Source: Synechocystis sp. LKSZ1 (GTDB taxonomy: Bacteria > Cyanobacteriota > Cyanobacteriia > Cyanobacteriales > Microcystaceae). From it: DNA of 64,000 bases. Within the stretch, counting starts at the first letter, position 1, and each line of letters begins with the position of its first letter. Of the stretch, positions 27,624-36,680 are shown piece after piece. The DNA lies in contig NZ_AP031572.1 of the NCBI RefSeq assembly GCF_040436315.1, positions 1 to 64,000 of the forward strand, in the 5' to 3' direction. Made by a program: the position numbers and the translations under genes. Below the pieces are notes generated by a model. It did no database searches, was not told where the DNA came from, and saw only the letters and a program-made list of their open reading frames with translations.

Positions 27624-28916
27624 TTAGACAGCCGGCTTAGGAAATGAGCGTAAAGATTCATTAAGTCTCTGTAAACCTTGCTGGGCCAGATGGGCCGTGC
27701 CGTAGGCCGCTTCGGTTTGAGAAGAAATTAAAACAGGAACCTGGAGATGACGGGCCCGGATGACTTGCCAAGTTATATTTTTGGCCCCTCCCCCTGCCGT
27801 ATAAACTCGTTGTAGGGGAGAGGCCCCTAAGCGTTGGAGCGTTTGATAGCCCAGGGCCTCGATGCGAACCAGACCTTCCAATAGGCCCTGTAAAAAGGTT
27901 GCGGGATCTTCAGGGCGAGGGGTTAAACGGGGTTCAAGCTCAGGATCATTGATGGGAAACCGTTCACCAGGCCTCAGCAAAGGATAGTAGTCGTAGGGGC
28001 TGGGCACCTCAGGATTAATCCCTAGGCTTAATTGCGCGAGCTCCTCATCTTGAAAGAAATGGCGTAGAATTGCCCCCCCTGCGTTAGAAGCGCCTCCCAT
28101 TAACCAATAATTTCCTAAGCGATGACTATAAACCCCCGCCACCAGATCTTCCCCATAGGTTTCACTCAGGAGTTTCAGCACCAGGGTTGAGCCCAGAGAG
28201 GTCACGGCTTCACCCGGTTGACTGGCACCACTAGCTAAAAAAGCGGCAATGCTATCGGTCGTTCCCGCACAAATCCAACAGTCTGGGGAGAGATTCAAAG
28301 TCTTAGCCACCGTCTTTTGTATCCTCCCAATGGGCTCACCGGGTGTCCATACTTGGGGTAGGAGGGAAAAGAAGGAAGCATTCACTAACCAAGCAGGATA
28401 GGCTAAAGCCTGGACGTCATAACCCAACTTCAAGGCATTATGGTAATCACTCAGCCCCCAATGGCCATGGAGTAGTGCCGCTAGCCAGTCGGCCTGATGT
28501 AGGAAGTAGCGGGCCTGGGGAAAGTAGTCCTGTTCTGACCACCAGAGCAATTTGGCCAAGCTGGAGCTAGCACTTTGAACCAAGTGTTCAACCGGAGCAA
28601 GGCTTTGGAGTTGGGCTTTAACCGCACTGCCCCGGCTATCGTTGTATAACAGCGGTTCTGTAATCGTCTCCCCTTGGACATCACAGAGAAGAACCGTGCT
28701 GGAAGTCCCATTAATGGCCAAGGCCTGGAGTTGCCCTTTGATATCTGGAGGAATCTTGCTCAACAAGGAAAAAAGGGTTTCCCGCCAATGATTGGCCCAC
28801 GCTGTTGGAGGCAGAGGCAAAAAAGCCTGAGAGGCCTGCCAGAGAATCTCCCCTAGATGATTGATGACCATTAAACGAGCCCCTGATGTCCCAAAATCCA
28901 GGCCTGCAAATGCCAT
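27624..28916 (-). CDS. FGGY-family sugar kinase, D-ribulokinase-like
   Basis: 430 residues. N-terminal GLDFGTSGARLMVI is the phosphate-1 motif; INGTSSTVLLCD, QADWLAALLHG, DYHNALKLGYD, CAGTTDSIAAFLASGA, SLGSTLVLKL and AGGGAKNITWQ match the Synechococcus elongatus sugar kinase SePSK and plant AtXK-1, which phosphorylate D-ribulose. Likely role is salvage of D-ribulose to ribulose-5-phosphate. Starts one base after the trpG stop, implying translational coupling. Confidence 0.82.
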   Translation of the reverse strand: MAFAGLDFGTSGARLMVINHLGEILWQASQAFLPLPPTAWANHWRETLFSLLSKIPPDIKGQLQALAINGTSSTVLLCDVQGETITEPLLYNDSRGSAVKAQLQSLAPVEHLVQSASSSLAKLLWWSEQDYFPQARYFLHQADWLAALLHGHWGLSDYHNALKLGYDVQALAYPAWLVNASFFSLLPQVWTPGEPIGRIQKTVAKTLNLSPDCWICAGTTDSIAAFLASGASQPGEAVTSLGSTLVLKLLSETYGEDLVAGVYSHRLGNYWLMGGASNAGGAILRHFFQDEELAQLSLGINPEVPSPYDYYPLLRPGERFPINDPELEPRLTPRPEDPATFLQGLLEGLVRIEALGYQTLQRLGASPLQRVYTAGGGAKNITWQVIRARHLQVPVLISSQTEAAYGTAHLAQQGLQRLNESLRSFPKPAV

Positions 28917-28917
28917 A

Positions 28918-29508
28918 CTAGTCCAGGGATTTTAGGAAGTTTTCTAGCAGGGTTTTACCATGACTCGTCAAAATACTTTCGGGGTGAAACTGCACTCCTT
29001 GAATGTGAGGATAATCGCGGTGCCGTAGGCCCATCACCAAACCATCTTCAAGCCAGGCCGTAATTTCTAGACAGGGCGGCAGGCTTTCTCGTTCGACCAC
29101 CAGGCTATGATAACGGGTTGCAGAAAAAGGACTTTCTAATCCAGTAAATACCCCTTGCCCTTGATGATAAATTGGCGAGGTTTTGCCATGCATTAATTCC
29201 GGAGCATTGATTACCTTGCCTCCAAACACCTGGCCAATGCTTTGATGTCCTAAACATACGCCTAAAATCGGTAGCGTCGGCCCGAATTGTCGAATCAATT
29301 CGAGGGAAACCCCTGCATCTTCGGGTCGTCCAGGGCCAGGGGAAATCACCACTCCCTGGGGTTGAAGATATTGGATTTTTTCGAGGTCAAGTTGGTCGTT
29401 GCGATAAACTTGAACATCCTGTGCCACTGGCCATTGTGCGCCCAGTTCTCCCAAATACTGCACCAAGTTGTAGGTAAAACTGTCGTAATTATCAATAACC
29501 AGAATCAA
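28918..29508 (-). CDS. trpG: Anthranilate/aminodeoxychorismate synthase glutamine amidotransferase subunit
   Basis: Releases ammonia from glutamine for anthranilate (TrpE) or aminodeoxychorismate (PabB) synthesis; cyanobacteria usually have one dual-use subunit. 196 residues with N-terminal [15 protein letters not shown], oxyanion loop [11 protein letters not shown], catalytic Cys in LGVCLGHQ, and the His-Glu of GVQFHPESI. Translation starts at TTG, since AAGGAG lies seven bases before it and residue 1 then begins the family N-terminus; upstream sequence would add 43 unrelated residues. Confidence 0.92.
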   Translation of the reverse strand: MILVIDNYDSFTYNLVQYLGELGAQWPVAQDVQVYRNDQLDLEKIQYLQPQGVVISPGPGRPEDAGVSLELIRQFGPTLPILGVCLGHQSIGQVFGGKVINAPELMHGKTSPIYHQGQGVFTGLESPFSATRYHSLVVERESLPPCLEITAWLEDGLVMGLRHRDYPHIQGVQFHPESILTSHGKTLLENFLKSLD

Positions 29509-29543
29509 AGCGAGACTCCTTGGGGCGACGAGAGTCCCCAGAC

Positions 29544-30053
29544 TTAAAAAATAAGAGCCAAAATTGGGATAGCTAACAAACAACCACCAACAATAACCGC
29601 TGCAATGGCCGCTAGGAGTACCGCACCGGCGGCGCAATCCTTCGCTATTTTGGCTAACTCATGATAGGACTGACCGACGGTTAAATCAACCACCGATTCC
29701 AGGGCCGTATTGAGGAGTTCCAAAATCATCACCAGGGCCACTGTTAAGCTTAAAATAGCTAGGGCCGTGGGGGATAGGCGCAAGGCAAAGCCCGTTGCTA
29801 GGGCCAGACTACCGACCCCGGTATGAATACGAAAATTACGTTGAGTCCCGTAGGCGTAGCAGACACCCGCCCAAGCGTAGCGAAAACTGGTGAGTAAATC
29901 CGGGGCAATTTGCCAGGCCTGGTCACGACTGGCGGTTTTACTGGGAGGAGTAGCCGTGAGGTGGGGCAGTCGGGCAACTTTGGGATGGTGCCCAATGGCC
30001 TTGGCAGGCAACGTAGCGGGGACTGGGGAAGGCATAGGGTATTGGGACTTCAT
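29544..30053 (-). CDS. dgkA: Diacylglycerol/undecaprenol kinase family protein
   Basis: 169 residues. The N-terminal 60 are Pro/Thr-rich and not conserved; the C-terminal part holds the DgkA fold with three helices and the motifs NFRIHTGVG and [12 protein letters not shown]. Acts in the inner membrane on diacylglycerol or undecaprenol; which one cannot be told. Same order ybeY-dgkA-trpG occurs in other cyanobacteria. A longer in-frame version (start 30098) is possible but less likely. Confidence 0.85.
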   Translation of the reverse strand: MKSQYPMPSPVPATLPAKAIGHHPKVARLPHLTATPPSKTASRDQAWQIAPDLLTSFRYAWAGVCYAYGTQRNFRIHTGVGSLALATGFALRLSPTALAILSLTVALVMILELLNTALESVVDLTVGQSYHELAKIAKDCAAGAVLLAAIAAVIVGGCLLAIPILALIF

Positions 30054-30116
30054 AACGAACGACTCCAGAGTAGTGTAGTGGAGGGAAAAATCATCCACTG
30101 TAGCTTGAGCAACGGT

Positions 30117-30650
30117 TCAGGTCAGGCACGGTATCGGTACCCCAATCTGCTGTAGTAGTTGGGCTTGCTCGGCCCACATGGCCTGTAAACTTTCCTCATC
30201 TGGGTGATCCCAGCCTAGGAGGTGGAGGAAGCCATGGGCTGCTAACCAGGCTAATTCTGTTGTTAAAGAATGGCCATAGACTTCGGCTTGACGGGTGGCC
30301 GTTGTCACGGAAATAATGACGTCACCGAGGTAGAGGGGTTCTGCCTCCAGGGCTTCAATCCCCAAGGAATTGTAATCAGGGAGATCGGTTTCAAGGGCTG
30401 CAAAGGCCAAAACATCCGTGGGGCGGTCTAGCTGACGAAACTGATGATTCAGAGTTCTAATTTCGGCATCATCCGTTAGTCGCAGGGTGAGTTCGTAGGC
30501 AGGGGCCGGCGGAAGACTATCCTGAACGGTGCTTATCCACGCTTGGATCCAAGCTTGCCAAGTCTGGGCTGAATCGTCGGGTATCGGCTCAGGGGTTGTA
30601 ACCTGAAGACTGAGTTCAACGGAGGGAGACGTAGGCACGGGAGTCATCAT
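30117..30650 (-). CDS. ybeY: Endoribonuclease YbeY (rRNA maturation factor)
   Basis: Zinc endoribonuclease for 16S rRNA 3' end processing and ribosome quality control. 177 residues with the metal motif H139-GFL-H143-LLGWD-H149. The N-terminal 25 residues are Ser/Pro/Thr-rich. Three bases after the DUF3285 gene, so almost certainly cotranscribed with it. Confidence 0.92.
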   Translation of the reverse strand: MMTPVPTSPSVELSLQVTTPEPIPDDSAQTWQAWIQAWISTVQDSLPPAPAYELTLRLTDDAEIRTLNHQFRQLDRPTDVLAFAALETDLPDYNSLGIEALEAEPLYLGDVIISVTTATRQAEVYGHSLTTELAWLAAHGFLHLLGWDHPDEESLQAMWAEQAQLLQQIGVPIPCLT

Positions 30651-30653
30651 GGA

Positions 30654-30824
30654 TTAGCGGGTGAGATAGGATATTCCCACCAAGACGGCCAGGAGTCCAG
30701 CGGTCGTCAGGAAAAAATGAGTGAGGGACTTGCCTTTTTTTCGTACCATATTCCGCATAGCCAGCTTGACATAACTGGGTTGAGGTTCTGCGGCAGGGGG
30801 TAACGGAGTTTCGGACTCACTCAT
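30654..30824 (-). CDS. DUF3285 family small membrane protein
   Basis: 56 residues, complete ATG to TAA. A Pro-rich N-terminal arm, then PSYVKLAMRNMVRKKGKSL and a single helix (HFFLTTAGLLAVLVGISYL) to the C-terminus. This is the pattern of the cyanobacterial DUF3285 group, usually found just before ybeY as here. Function unknown. Confidence 0.75.
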   Translation of the reverse strand: MSESETPLPPAAEPQPSYVKLAMRNMVRKKGKSLTHFFLTTAGLLAVLVGISYLTR

Positions 30825-31154
30825 GGCAAGAAATTTAGAGTAAAAATATTCTTAGATATTGGGAGCAGTATTTAGATCTGCTAATCACTCTAATCAGGAT
30901 ACCCAGAAAATGCAAGAGGAGATGCAGGGTCAAGGGGAGCCGTACTGGACTGTTTGTTACACAAGAGTGTTGGGTAACGACGAAAGTATCGCATCCCGAA
31001 AACCCTGATAGGTCGAGTTGTCAATCCCATCGCCATTGCTGGGGTGGCGTTTTTACCCAGACTGTTATTGCAGACAACACCAGTTATCTCCAGACCCCAA
31101 ACCCTACAATGGAAAGGACAGAAAAATTTTGTAGATTAACTTTAGTTTTAAATC
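30825..31154. other. Divergent spacer DUF3285/ftsH
   Basis: 330 bases, AT-rich at both ends. Holds an orphan terminator-like hairpin on the plus strand (listed separately) and a GTTAC...GTAAC repeat near 30956-30977. No credible ORF. Confidence 0.5.
31031..31054 (+). promoter_or_regulatory. Terminator-like hairpin in ftsH leader
   Basis: CGCCA (31031-31035), nine-base loop, TGGCG (31045-31049), then TTTTT. It lies about 100 bases before ftsH with no plus-strand gene upstream in the spacer, so it could end a small RNA or attenuate ftsH. The stem is only five pairs. Confidence 0.35.
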
Positions 31155-33056
31155 ATGGCGATTAAACCCCAACCCGCCTGGCGACGACAATTGGGAGCCA
31201 TTCTAATCTGGGGAGGAACGATTTTCCTCTTGGTCAATATTTTTGCTCCCCAGGTCTTTGGCCGTCCCATTCCCCAGGTTCCCTATAGCTTATTCATTGA
31301 TCAGATTGAAGATGGCAAAGTGGCCAGTGTCTATGTAGCCCAGAACGAGATTCGCTACCAACTCAAGCCCAGTGCCGAGGAAGCGGGCAATGGGGAAACC
31401 TACGGCCAAGTGCTGAAAACCACACCCATTTTTGACCTCGAATTACCCAAACGCCTAGAGGCTAAAGGGGTGGAATTTGCTGCCGCTCCACCGCCGAAAA
31501 ACTCTTGGTTTGGCACCATCCTGAGTTGGGTGATTCCACCGCTGATTTTTGTCGGGATTTGGCAATTCTTCCTGAATCGCAATAGTGGAGCCGGGCCATC
31601 GGGGGCCTTGTCCTTTACCAAAAGCCGGGCCAAGGTCTACGTGGAAGGGGATACCACCAAAGTTACCTTTGAAAACGTGGCCGGTGTAGAAGAAGCCAAA
31701 ACCGAGCTGGCAGAAATTGTGGAATTTCTCAAATTTCCTCAACGCTACACTGCCATCGGGGCCCGTATTCCCAAGGGTGTTCTGCTCGTTGGCCCGCCGG
31801 GAACCGGGAAAACTCTCCTCGCCAAGGCCGTAGCTGGCGAGGCCGGGGTGCCCTTCTTTAGTATCTCTGGCTCGGAATTCGTAGAACTGTTCGTCGGGGC
31901 CGGTGCGGCGCGGGTAAGGGATTTATTTGAGCAGGCCAAAAAACAGGCCCCTTGTATTGTCTTTATTGATGAATTGGATGCTATTGGTAAATCGCGGGCC
32001 AGTGGCCCCTTTATGGGGGGCAACGATGAACGGGAACAAACTCTCAACCAGTTGTTAACGGAAATGGATGGCTTCAGTGCGGGCGGTTCGACCGTCATCG
32101 TCCTGGCGGCCACCAACCGTCCTGAAACCCTCGATCCCGCTTTACTCCGCCCCGGTCGTTTTGATCGTCAAGTATTGGTGGATCGACCAGACCTCTCTGG
32201 CCGACTCAAAATTTTGGAAATCTACGCCAAAAAAGTCAAATTAGGCCCTGATGTGGACTTGAAGGAAACTGCCACCCGGACACCAGGGTTTGCCGGAGCC
32301 GATCTCGCTAATTTGGTCAACGAAGCGGCTCTATTGGCGGCTCGGAATCAACAGGAAACCGTGGCTAATGCTGATTTCCGGGAGGCCATTGAGCGGGTCG
32401 TGGCAGGCCTAGAGAAGAAAAGCCGTGTCCTCTCCGATAAGGAGAAGAAAATTGTGGCTTACCACGAAGTCGGCCATGCCTTGGTGGGAGCTGTAATGCC
32501 AGGCGGCGGGAAAGTCGCCAAAATTTCCATTGTGCCGCGGGGGATGGCGGCCCTGGGTTATACCCTGCAAATGCCGACGGAAGACCGTTTCTTGATGGAT
32601 GAGTCGGAATTACGAGACCAGATTGCTACCCTGTTGGGGGGCCGATCCGCCGAAGAAATTGTCTTTGGCAGTATTACCACCGGTGCCGCCAATGACCTAC
32701 AACGGGCCACGGATTTAGCCGAGCGCATGGTCACCACCTACGGCATGAGCCAAGTCTTAGGGCCTCTCGCCTACGAAAAGGGCCAACAAAACAATTTCCT
32801 AGGGGATGGCATGGTCAACCCCCGACGCATGGTGAGTGACGACACCGCTAAGGCCATTGACAATGAGGTGAAGGAAATTGTCGAACAGGCCCATCAGAAC
32901 GCCCTCGCCATTCTGCAAAATAATCGGGAACTCCTGGAAACCATTGCCCAACGCATTCTAGAAACCGAGGTGATCGAAGGAGATGAATTACAGGCACTGC
33001 TGAACCAAGTCCAGGCCCCGGAATCCCTCAAAGGCCGTGCCTTGACCACTGCTTAG
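31155..33056 (+). CDS. ftsH: ATP-dependent zinc metalloprotease FtsH
   Basis: Membrane protease that degrades damaged proteins, in cyanobacteria including photosystem II D1. 633 residues: two membrane helices (about 16-32 and 121-140), AAA+ ATPase with Walker A GPPGTGKT (213-220), Walker [13 protein letters not shown], second region of homology ending [10 protein letters not shown], and zinc site HEVGH at 437-441. The [18 protein letters not shown] stretch resembles the FtsH1/FtsH3 group of Synechocystis, but paralogue assignment is tentative. A good terminator follows. Confidence 0.95.
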   Translation: MAIKPQPAWRRQLGAILIWGGTIFLLVNIFAPQVFGRPIPQVPYSLFIDQIEDGKVASVYVAQNEIRYQLKPSAEEAGNGETYGQVLKTTPIFDLELPKRLEAKGVEFAAAPPPKNSWFGTILSWVIPPLIFVGIWQFFLNRNSGAGPSGALSFTKSRAKVYVEGDTTKVTFENVAGVEEAKTELAEIVEFLKFPQRYTAIGARIPKGVLLVGPPGTGKTLLAKAVAGEAGVPFFSISGSEFVELFVGAGAARVRDLFEQAKKQAPCIVFIDELDAIGKSRASGPFMGGNDEREQTLNQLLTEMDGFSAGGSTVIVLAATNRPETLDPALLRPGRFDRQVLVDRPDLSGRLKILEIYAKKVKLGPDVDLKETATRTPGFAGADLANLVNEAALLAARNQQETVANADFREAIERVVAGLEKKSRVLSDKEKKIVAYHEVGHALVGAVMPGGGKVAKISIVPRGMAALGYTLQMPTEDRFLMDESELRDQIATLLGGRSAEEIVFGSITTGAANDLQRATDLAERMVTTYGMSQVLGPLAYEKGQQNNFLGDGMVNPRRMVSDDTAKAIDNEVKEIVEQAHQNALAILQNNRELLETIAQRILETEVIEGDELQALLNQVQAPESLKGRALTTA

Positions 33057-33088
33057 TCTAGCCGCCTCGACCTTATCAAGCATTACCC

Positions 33089-33126
33089 TTCCCTGCTCTT
33101 CCCTGAAGAAAAGCGGGGAATTTTTT
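33089..33126 (+). terminator. Intrinsic terminator of ftsH
   Basis: Nine-pair stem TTCCCTGCT / AGCGGGGAA (one GU pair) with a 14-base loop then TTTTTT. It overlaps the last bases of the convergent GGDEF gene. Confidence 0.8.
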
Positions 33127-34066
33127 AGCCATTCTTGCGCCAGGACTTGCAGAGGTACATCGCATGGTCGGCTTCCTCAACAGCCTGGGTCAGGTGAGCA
33201 CCGGGTTTACGACAGGCCAGGCCGAGGGAGGCATCGATTTGCCTCTCCATGAAGGCTTCTTCCAGACGCTCCAGCAAGGCCTTACCCGGCTCCAGGCCGC
33301 AGTCAAGGCAGAGAACCGCAAATTCATCCCCCCCAAGGCGAGCCACAATATCCTGGCAACGGACAGTATGGCGCAAGACCTCTGCCGTTTGAATAATCAA
33401 CTGGTCACCGGCACCATGGCCCTGGCTATCATTAACCTCCTTCAGGCCATCGAGGTCAATAATGATCACACTGGCGGGATGACCGTAAATGCGACAGCGT
33501 TCCTCTTCCTGGGCCAAAAATTGTTCCCAGCCGCGCCGATTATAGAGTCCTGTTAAAGCATCCGTCACGGCATCGGTGCAGGCCCTTTCCGCCTGACGAG
33601 CCTGTTCTGCAACTTCCAAGGAAAAACTGAGAAGGCTACTGAGCAAACGGGCCAATAATTCCACTAGAGGCAATTCCGCCGCGAGGGTTTCCGTCTGAGG
33701 TTGGGGGTCAATGGCACAAAGCGTACCAAACAGCCGGCCATCTTTGTAGGTCAGGGGAACGCCAACGTAGGCCCCAATTGCCACCTGCTGAGCAATAGGC
33801 GCATTGGCATAGACCGATACCTGGTTAGAATCCGCTGCTATCCGAGGGCCGCGACCGGCCACCATCTGTGAACAAAAGGAATCACGCCAGCGAAAAACAT
33901 CTCCTGCTTTGACCCCATAACCCTGGTCTTGGGCCTGAAGAACGATCCAGTCCTCACCCTCTGTACGGGTCAGCATCCAGAGGGACAAACCAAGACGCTG
34001 ATGGAGAAAGGCAAGAACCGCTTGAGCGGCGCTTTCAAAGTCGGAAAATACGTCAAAGTCCAGCAT
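33125..34066 (-). CDS. GAF-GGDEF protein, probable diguanylate cyclase
   Basis: 313 residues, soluble. GAF domain about 10-160 with YVGVPLTYKDGRLFGTLCAIDP; GGDEF domain about 175-310 with DALTGLYNRRGW and the intact active site ARLGGDEFAVL. Likely makes cyclic di-GMP under control of the GAF sensor, ligand unknown. The inhibitory RXXD site is not evident at the usual position. 48 bases downstream of the DUF2214 gene, same strand. Confidence 0.85.
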   Translation of the reverse strand: MLDFDVFSDFESAAQAVLAFLHQRLGLSLWMLTRTEGEDWIVLQAQDQGYGVKAGDVFRWRDSFCSQMVAGRGPRIAADSNQVSVYANAPIAQQVAIGAYVGVPLTYKDGRLFGTLCAIDPQPQTETLAAELPLVELLARLLSSLLSFSLEVAEQARQAERACTDAVTDALTGLYNRRGWEQFLAQEEERCRIYGHPASVIIIDLDGLKEVNDSQGHGAGDQLIIQTAEVLRHTVRCQDIVARLGGDEFAVLCLDCGLEPGKALLERLEEAFMERQIDASLGLACRKPGAHLTQAVEEADHAMYLCKSWRKNG

Positions 34067-34113
34067 GGGAGTTACCGGAGGTCAATGGACAATAGGGCCG
34101 GCCCTGACAGGAA

Positions 34114-34578
34114 CTAGAGGGTCATCCTAGCCATGATCGAGGCAGACAAGGGAATCAGGGTAAAACCCAACAGCTCGCCCTTGATCAAATTGGATAGGAG
34201 TTGGGCCTTGCCCATGTCTAGTTTAGGCACCTCATTTTTTTGAAAATCCCGAAACCAGAAAATAAAGGTAATCGTGGGGTAGAGAGACAATAGGCCAACG
34301 ACGACAAAAATGCCGACCTTGACGTAGAAAAAGGGATTGTTGAGGTAGTAGTCCGAGCCCTTGCCAAAGTAGAGGACCCGCAGAACTCCAGTCACCAGAA
34401 TCATGACGGCGGCGATGCCATAGACAATATCGGCGAAGGCTACCCGTTTGGCCTCCGTTAGGCTCATTTCTGGCTTGAGATGAAAGACCTCAACCCCTAG
34501 CGCGCCAAAGCTCAACATCAAACCAAGGTAATGTAGGTAGGCAGTGAGGGCACCCCACCATAGGTTTGGGTTTTCCAT
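34114..34578 (-). CDS. DUF2214 family membrane protein
   Basis: 154 residues, four predicted helices. N-terminal helix LTAYLHYLGLMLSFGALGVE, then AFADIVYGIAAVMILVTGVLRV and FYVKVGIFVVVGLLSLYPTI. A conserved basic/charged loop FWFRDFQKNEVP precedes the last helix. Matches the cyanobacterial/proteobacterial DUF2214 group. Function unknown. Confidence 0.72.
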   Translation of the reverse strand: MENPNLWWGALTAYLHYLGLMLSFGALGVEVFHLKPEMSLTEAKRVAFADIVYGIAAVMILVTGVLRVLYFGKGSDYYLNNPFFYVKVGIFVVVGLLSLYPTITFIFWFRDFQKNEVPKLDMGKAQLLSNLIKGELLGFTLIPLSASIMARMTL

Positions 34579-34645
34579 AGTGTTTCGGTCAGCAGACTCT
34601 GGTTAATCAAAAAGAAACGTCTTTGATTGTACGTTTCCTTTCTGA

Positions 34646-35746
34646 CTAGGGGAATGTTCCCGCGGCAAAATGTCGCTTCAGGGCCGCAATAATCTCGGTA
34701 TTAGCCTTAGGAAAGGGATATTGGTCTAACTCCTCAAGGGCCACCCAACGCACTTCCTCGCATTCCAGGGCCTGGGGCGTGCCGCTTAAGTAACGACACA
34801 GATGAACGTGGAGCGTCACCCGGAAGTGGGTGTAGGCATGATCAATCGTAATTAGGGGATCTTCTACCGCAATAGCAATGCCAATTTCTTCTTGAATTTC
34901 CCGCTCAATGCAAGCCTGCACGGTTTCTCCAGGCTCGATTTTGCCCCCCGGAAATTCCCACAGGCCCCCCAGGAGGCCCTCTGCTGGTCGGCGGTCAATC
35001 AAGATTTGTCCTTGAGCGTTGGTGATCACAGCTACACCAATCTGTTTATGGGGAAGCGGCGCAGACATTTTTCGTTTCGGTAGGTCATTTTGGATTCCCC
35101 TATTGTAGGCTTGACAGTACCCTTGCCAAGGACAGCGTGGACAATCCGGTTGGTGACGGGTACAGAGGGTGGCCCCTAAATCCATCAGGGCCTGGTTAAA
35201 ATCCCGGCTATGGTCGGGGTCGAGGAGTTGATCCGAGAGTTGCCATAGTTGGGATAGGGCCTGGTTGGGGGGAACGGTTAGGGCAATTAAACGGGCCAGC
35301 ACCCGCTTTACATTCCCATCGAGGATAGAAATGGGTTGATTAAAAGCTGAGCTGAGAATGCCACCGGCCGTGGTTCGTCCAATTCCCGGCAGGGCCAACC
35401 AATCCGTTAAGCTTTCTGGAAAGACCCCGCCGTAGTCCTTGACAATGATTTGAGAGGCTCGGTGGAGGTTACGGGCTCGGGCGTAGTAACCGAGACCCGC
35501 CCATTGCTTGAGAACAGCTTGTAGATCTGCCTCGGCCAGATGCCCTACCGTCGGAAAGGCCTGGAGCCAACGTTCATAGAAAGGCAGGACGGTTTGTACT
35601 TGGGTCTGCTGGAGCATGACCTCCGAGATCCAAATTCTGTAGGGGTCATCAATATTGCGCCAGGGTAGGACTCTAGCATGGCTACGATACCAGGCCAAGA
35701 GTAAGGGCCGTAGTTCTGCCCAGGCCCTAGTATCATTAGGATTCAC
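34646..35746 (-). CDS. mutY: A/G-specific adenine glycosylase MutY fused to an intact Nudix domain
   Basis: 366 residues from a GTG. The N-terminal HhH-GPD glycosylase removes adenine opposite 8-oxoguanine: Glu42 in ISEVMLQQTQV, the helix-hairpin LPGIGRTTAGGI, catalytic Asp in ILDGNVKRV and the [4Fe-4S] ligands CTRHQPDCPRCPWQGYC. Residues about 235-360 carry a Nudix domain whose box fits GX5EX7REUXEEXGU exactly. Earlier in-frame starts (35800, 35818) would overlap the upstream DUF760 gene by 65-83 bases, so the GTG with an 11-base overlap and a nearby GGAAGG is chosen. Confidence 0.88.
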   Translation of the reverse strand: MNPNDTRAWAELRPLLLAWYRSHARVLPWRNIDDPYRIWISEVMLQQTQVQTVLPFYERWLQAFPTVGHLAEADLQAVLKQWAGLGYYARARNLHRASQIIVKDYGGVFPESLTDWLALPGIGRTTAGGILSSAFNQPISILDGNVKRVLARLIALTVPPNQALSQLWQLSDQLLDPDHSRDFNQALMDLGATLCTRHQPDCPRCPWQGYCQAYNRGIQNDLPKRKMSAPLPHKQIGVAVITNAQGQILIDRRPAEGLLGGLWEFPGGKIEPGETVQACIEREIQEEIGIAIAVEDPLITIDHAYTHFRVTLHVHLCRYLSGTPQALECEEVRWVALEELDQYPFPKANTEIIAALKRHFAAGTFP

Positions 35747-36077
35747 GCCCTTCCGCAAGGCCTTGGAGAGATTGTTCAAAACTGAGGCGTTGCTCAGCAT
35801 TGCGGAGAAAGTAACCACTCATCATGGCTGAGGCCAACAAGCGACCCAAGCTTTCTCGACTGGTACTCACTGTGATACCAAAATGCTCAGAGGGCAGATT
35901 TCCCAATAGGCCAATAATGTTGCGCTCCATCACCTGAAAGACTTCGGGGGATTCAGGGCGAGACAATTGGGCAATGGTGTCGGGACTGAGGTTTTGGACA
36001 TAGTTCCAGAGACTTTCGGTGGACTCTAGGTCGTTGCCCGCAAAGAGATTTTGAGACCGTTGGAAGTCAGGGGTCAC
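35736..36077 (-). CDS. DUF760 family protein
   Basis: 113 residues, soluble. Contains SLWNYVQNLSPDTIAQLSRP, VMERNIIGLLGNLPSEHFGI and RLLASAMMSGYFLRNAEQR, typical of the DUF760 family of cyanobacteria and plastids. Function unknown. Overlaps the start of mutY by 11 bases, so both are likely on one transcript. Confidence 0.72.
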   Translation of the reverse strand: MTPDFQRSQNLFAGNDLESTESLWNYVQNLSPDTIAQLSRPESPEVFQVMERNIIGLLGNLPSEHFGITVSTSRESLGRLLASAMMSGYFLRNAEQRLSFEQSLQGLAEGRES

Positions 36078-36395
36078 GATTTGCCTCCTCGTCGTTAAGT
36101 CTAGGTATCTGTCAGTAGTGGCTTTTGCCGAGGCCTACACCAGACTCATAACTCAAGGGTCTGAGTTCCGGGGTCACCTTCTTGGCTCTACTCTAACAAA
36201 ATTCCCTCCGCTCACCAGGGGCGTAGAACCGAACTTTTGAAGTCGTATTTTCGTTGCTCGATGTCGGATGTCCGTACTTGAATGCACGAGGCGATGTTAA
36301 CTTCAGTAACAAGATATACGCTTTTCAAAGATATAGAGACAGCTATGGTATTGTAAAAATATAGCAATCATCGCTCACCTGGGAGGGTGACCACA
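36078..36395. other. Spacer between DUF760 gene and 52-residue gene
   Basis: 318 bases, divergent. Contains the NtcA-type promoter listed separately and GGGAGGGTG as a strong ribosome binding site seven bases before the ATG at 36396. No other ORF. Confidence 0.6.
36306..36349 (+). promoter_or_regulatory. NtcA-type activated promoter
   Basis: GTA-N8-TAC exactly at 36306-36319 (GTAACAAGATATAC), then 24 bases, then TATGGT (36344-36349), which fits the TAN3T -10 box. This is the canonical class II NtcA-activated layout (GTAN8TAC, N20-24, TAN3T). It lies 47 bases before the 52-residue gene. Confidence 0.65.
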
Positions 36396-36554
36396 ATGAA
36401 TACCAATCGTCAAAAATCTCTAACCCAAGCCGCTATTGCCCACCGGGAAACCCTTCGCAAAAATCTACAGCATCGCTTAGAGTTGGCCCGGGCCGCTGGC
36501 AATGAGTCTTTGATTAATCAGCTAGAAGCTGAAGCTGCCTATCTGCACCTATAG
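36396..36554 (+). CDS. Conserved 52-residue helical protein, probably nitrogen-regulated
   Basis: Reads MNTNRQKSLTQAAIAHRETL, then an Arg/Lys/Leu/Glu-rich stretch, ending LINQLEAEAAYLHL. Strong helical amphipathic pattern, no membrane segment, no cysteine. It has a strong ribosome binding site, an NtcA-type promoter and its own terminator, so it is a monocistronic gene. Length and regulation recall NtcA-controlled small regulators such as PirA (51 residues, PII partner), but I cannot verify sequence identity with any of them. Confidence 0.7.
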   Translation: MNTNRQKSLTQAAIAHRETLRKNLQHRLELARAAGNESLINQLEAEAAYLHL

Positions 36555-36602
36555 GCCCTGAGAGCCAGGACGCAGACCATTATTTTGCTATTTTGTCCAA
36601 GG

Positions 36603-36632
36603 GAGGCAACTCATCCAGTTGTCTCTTTTTTT
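36603..36632 (+). terminator. Intrinsic terminator of the 52-residue gene
   Basis: Nine-pair stem GAGGCAACT / AGTTGTCTC (one GU pair), five-base loop CATCC, then seven T. Confidence 0.85.
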
Positions 36633-36680
36633 CTGTCTGATGCCAAATCTCTGAAGCCTGACCATACCTTTGCTCCCAGC

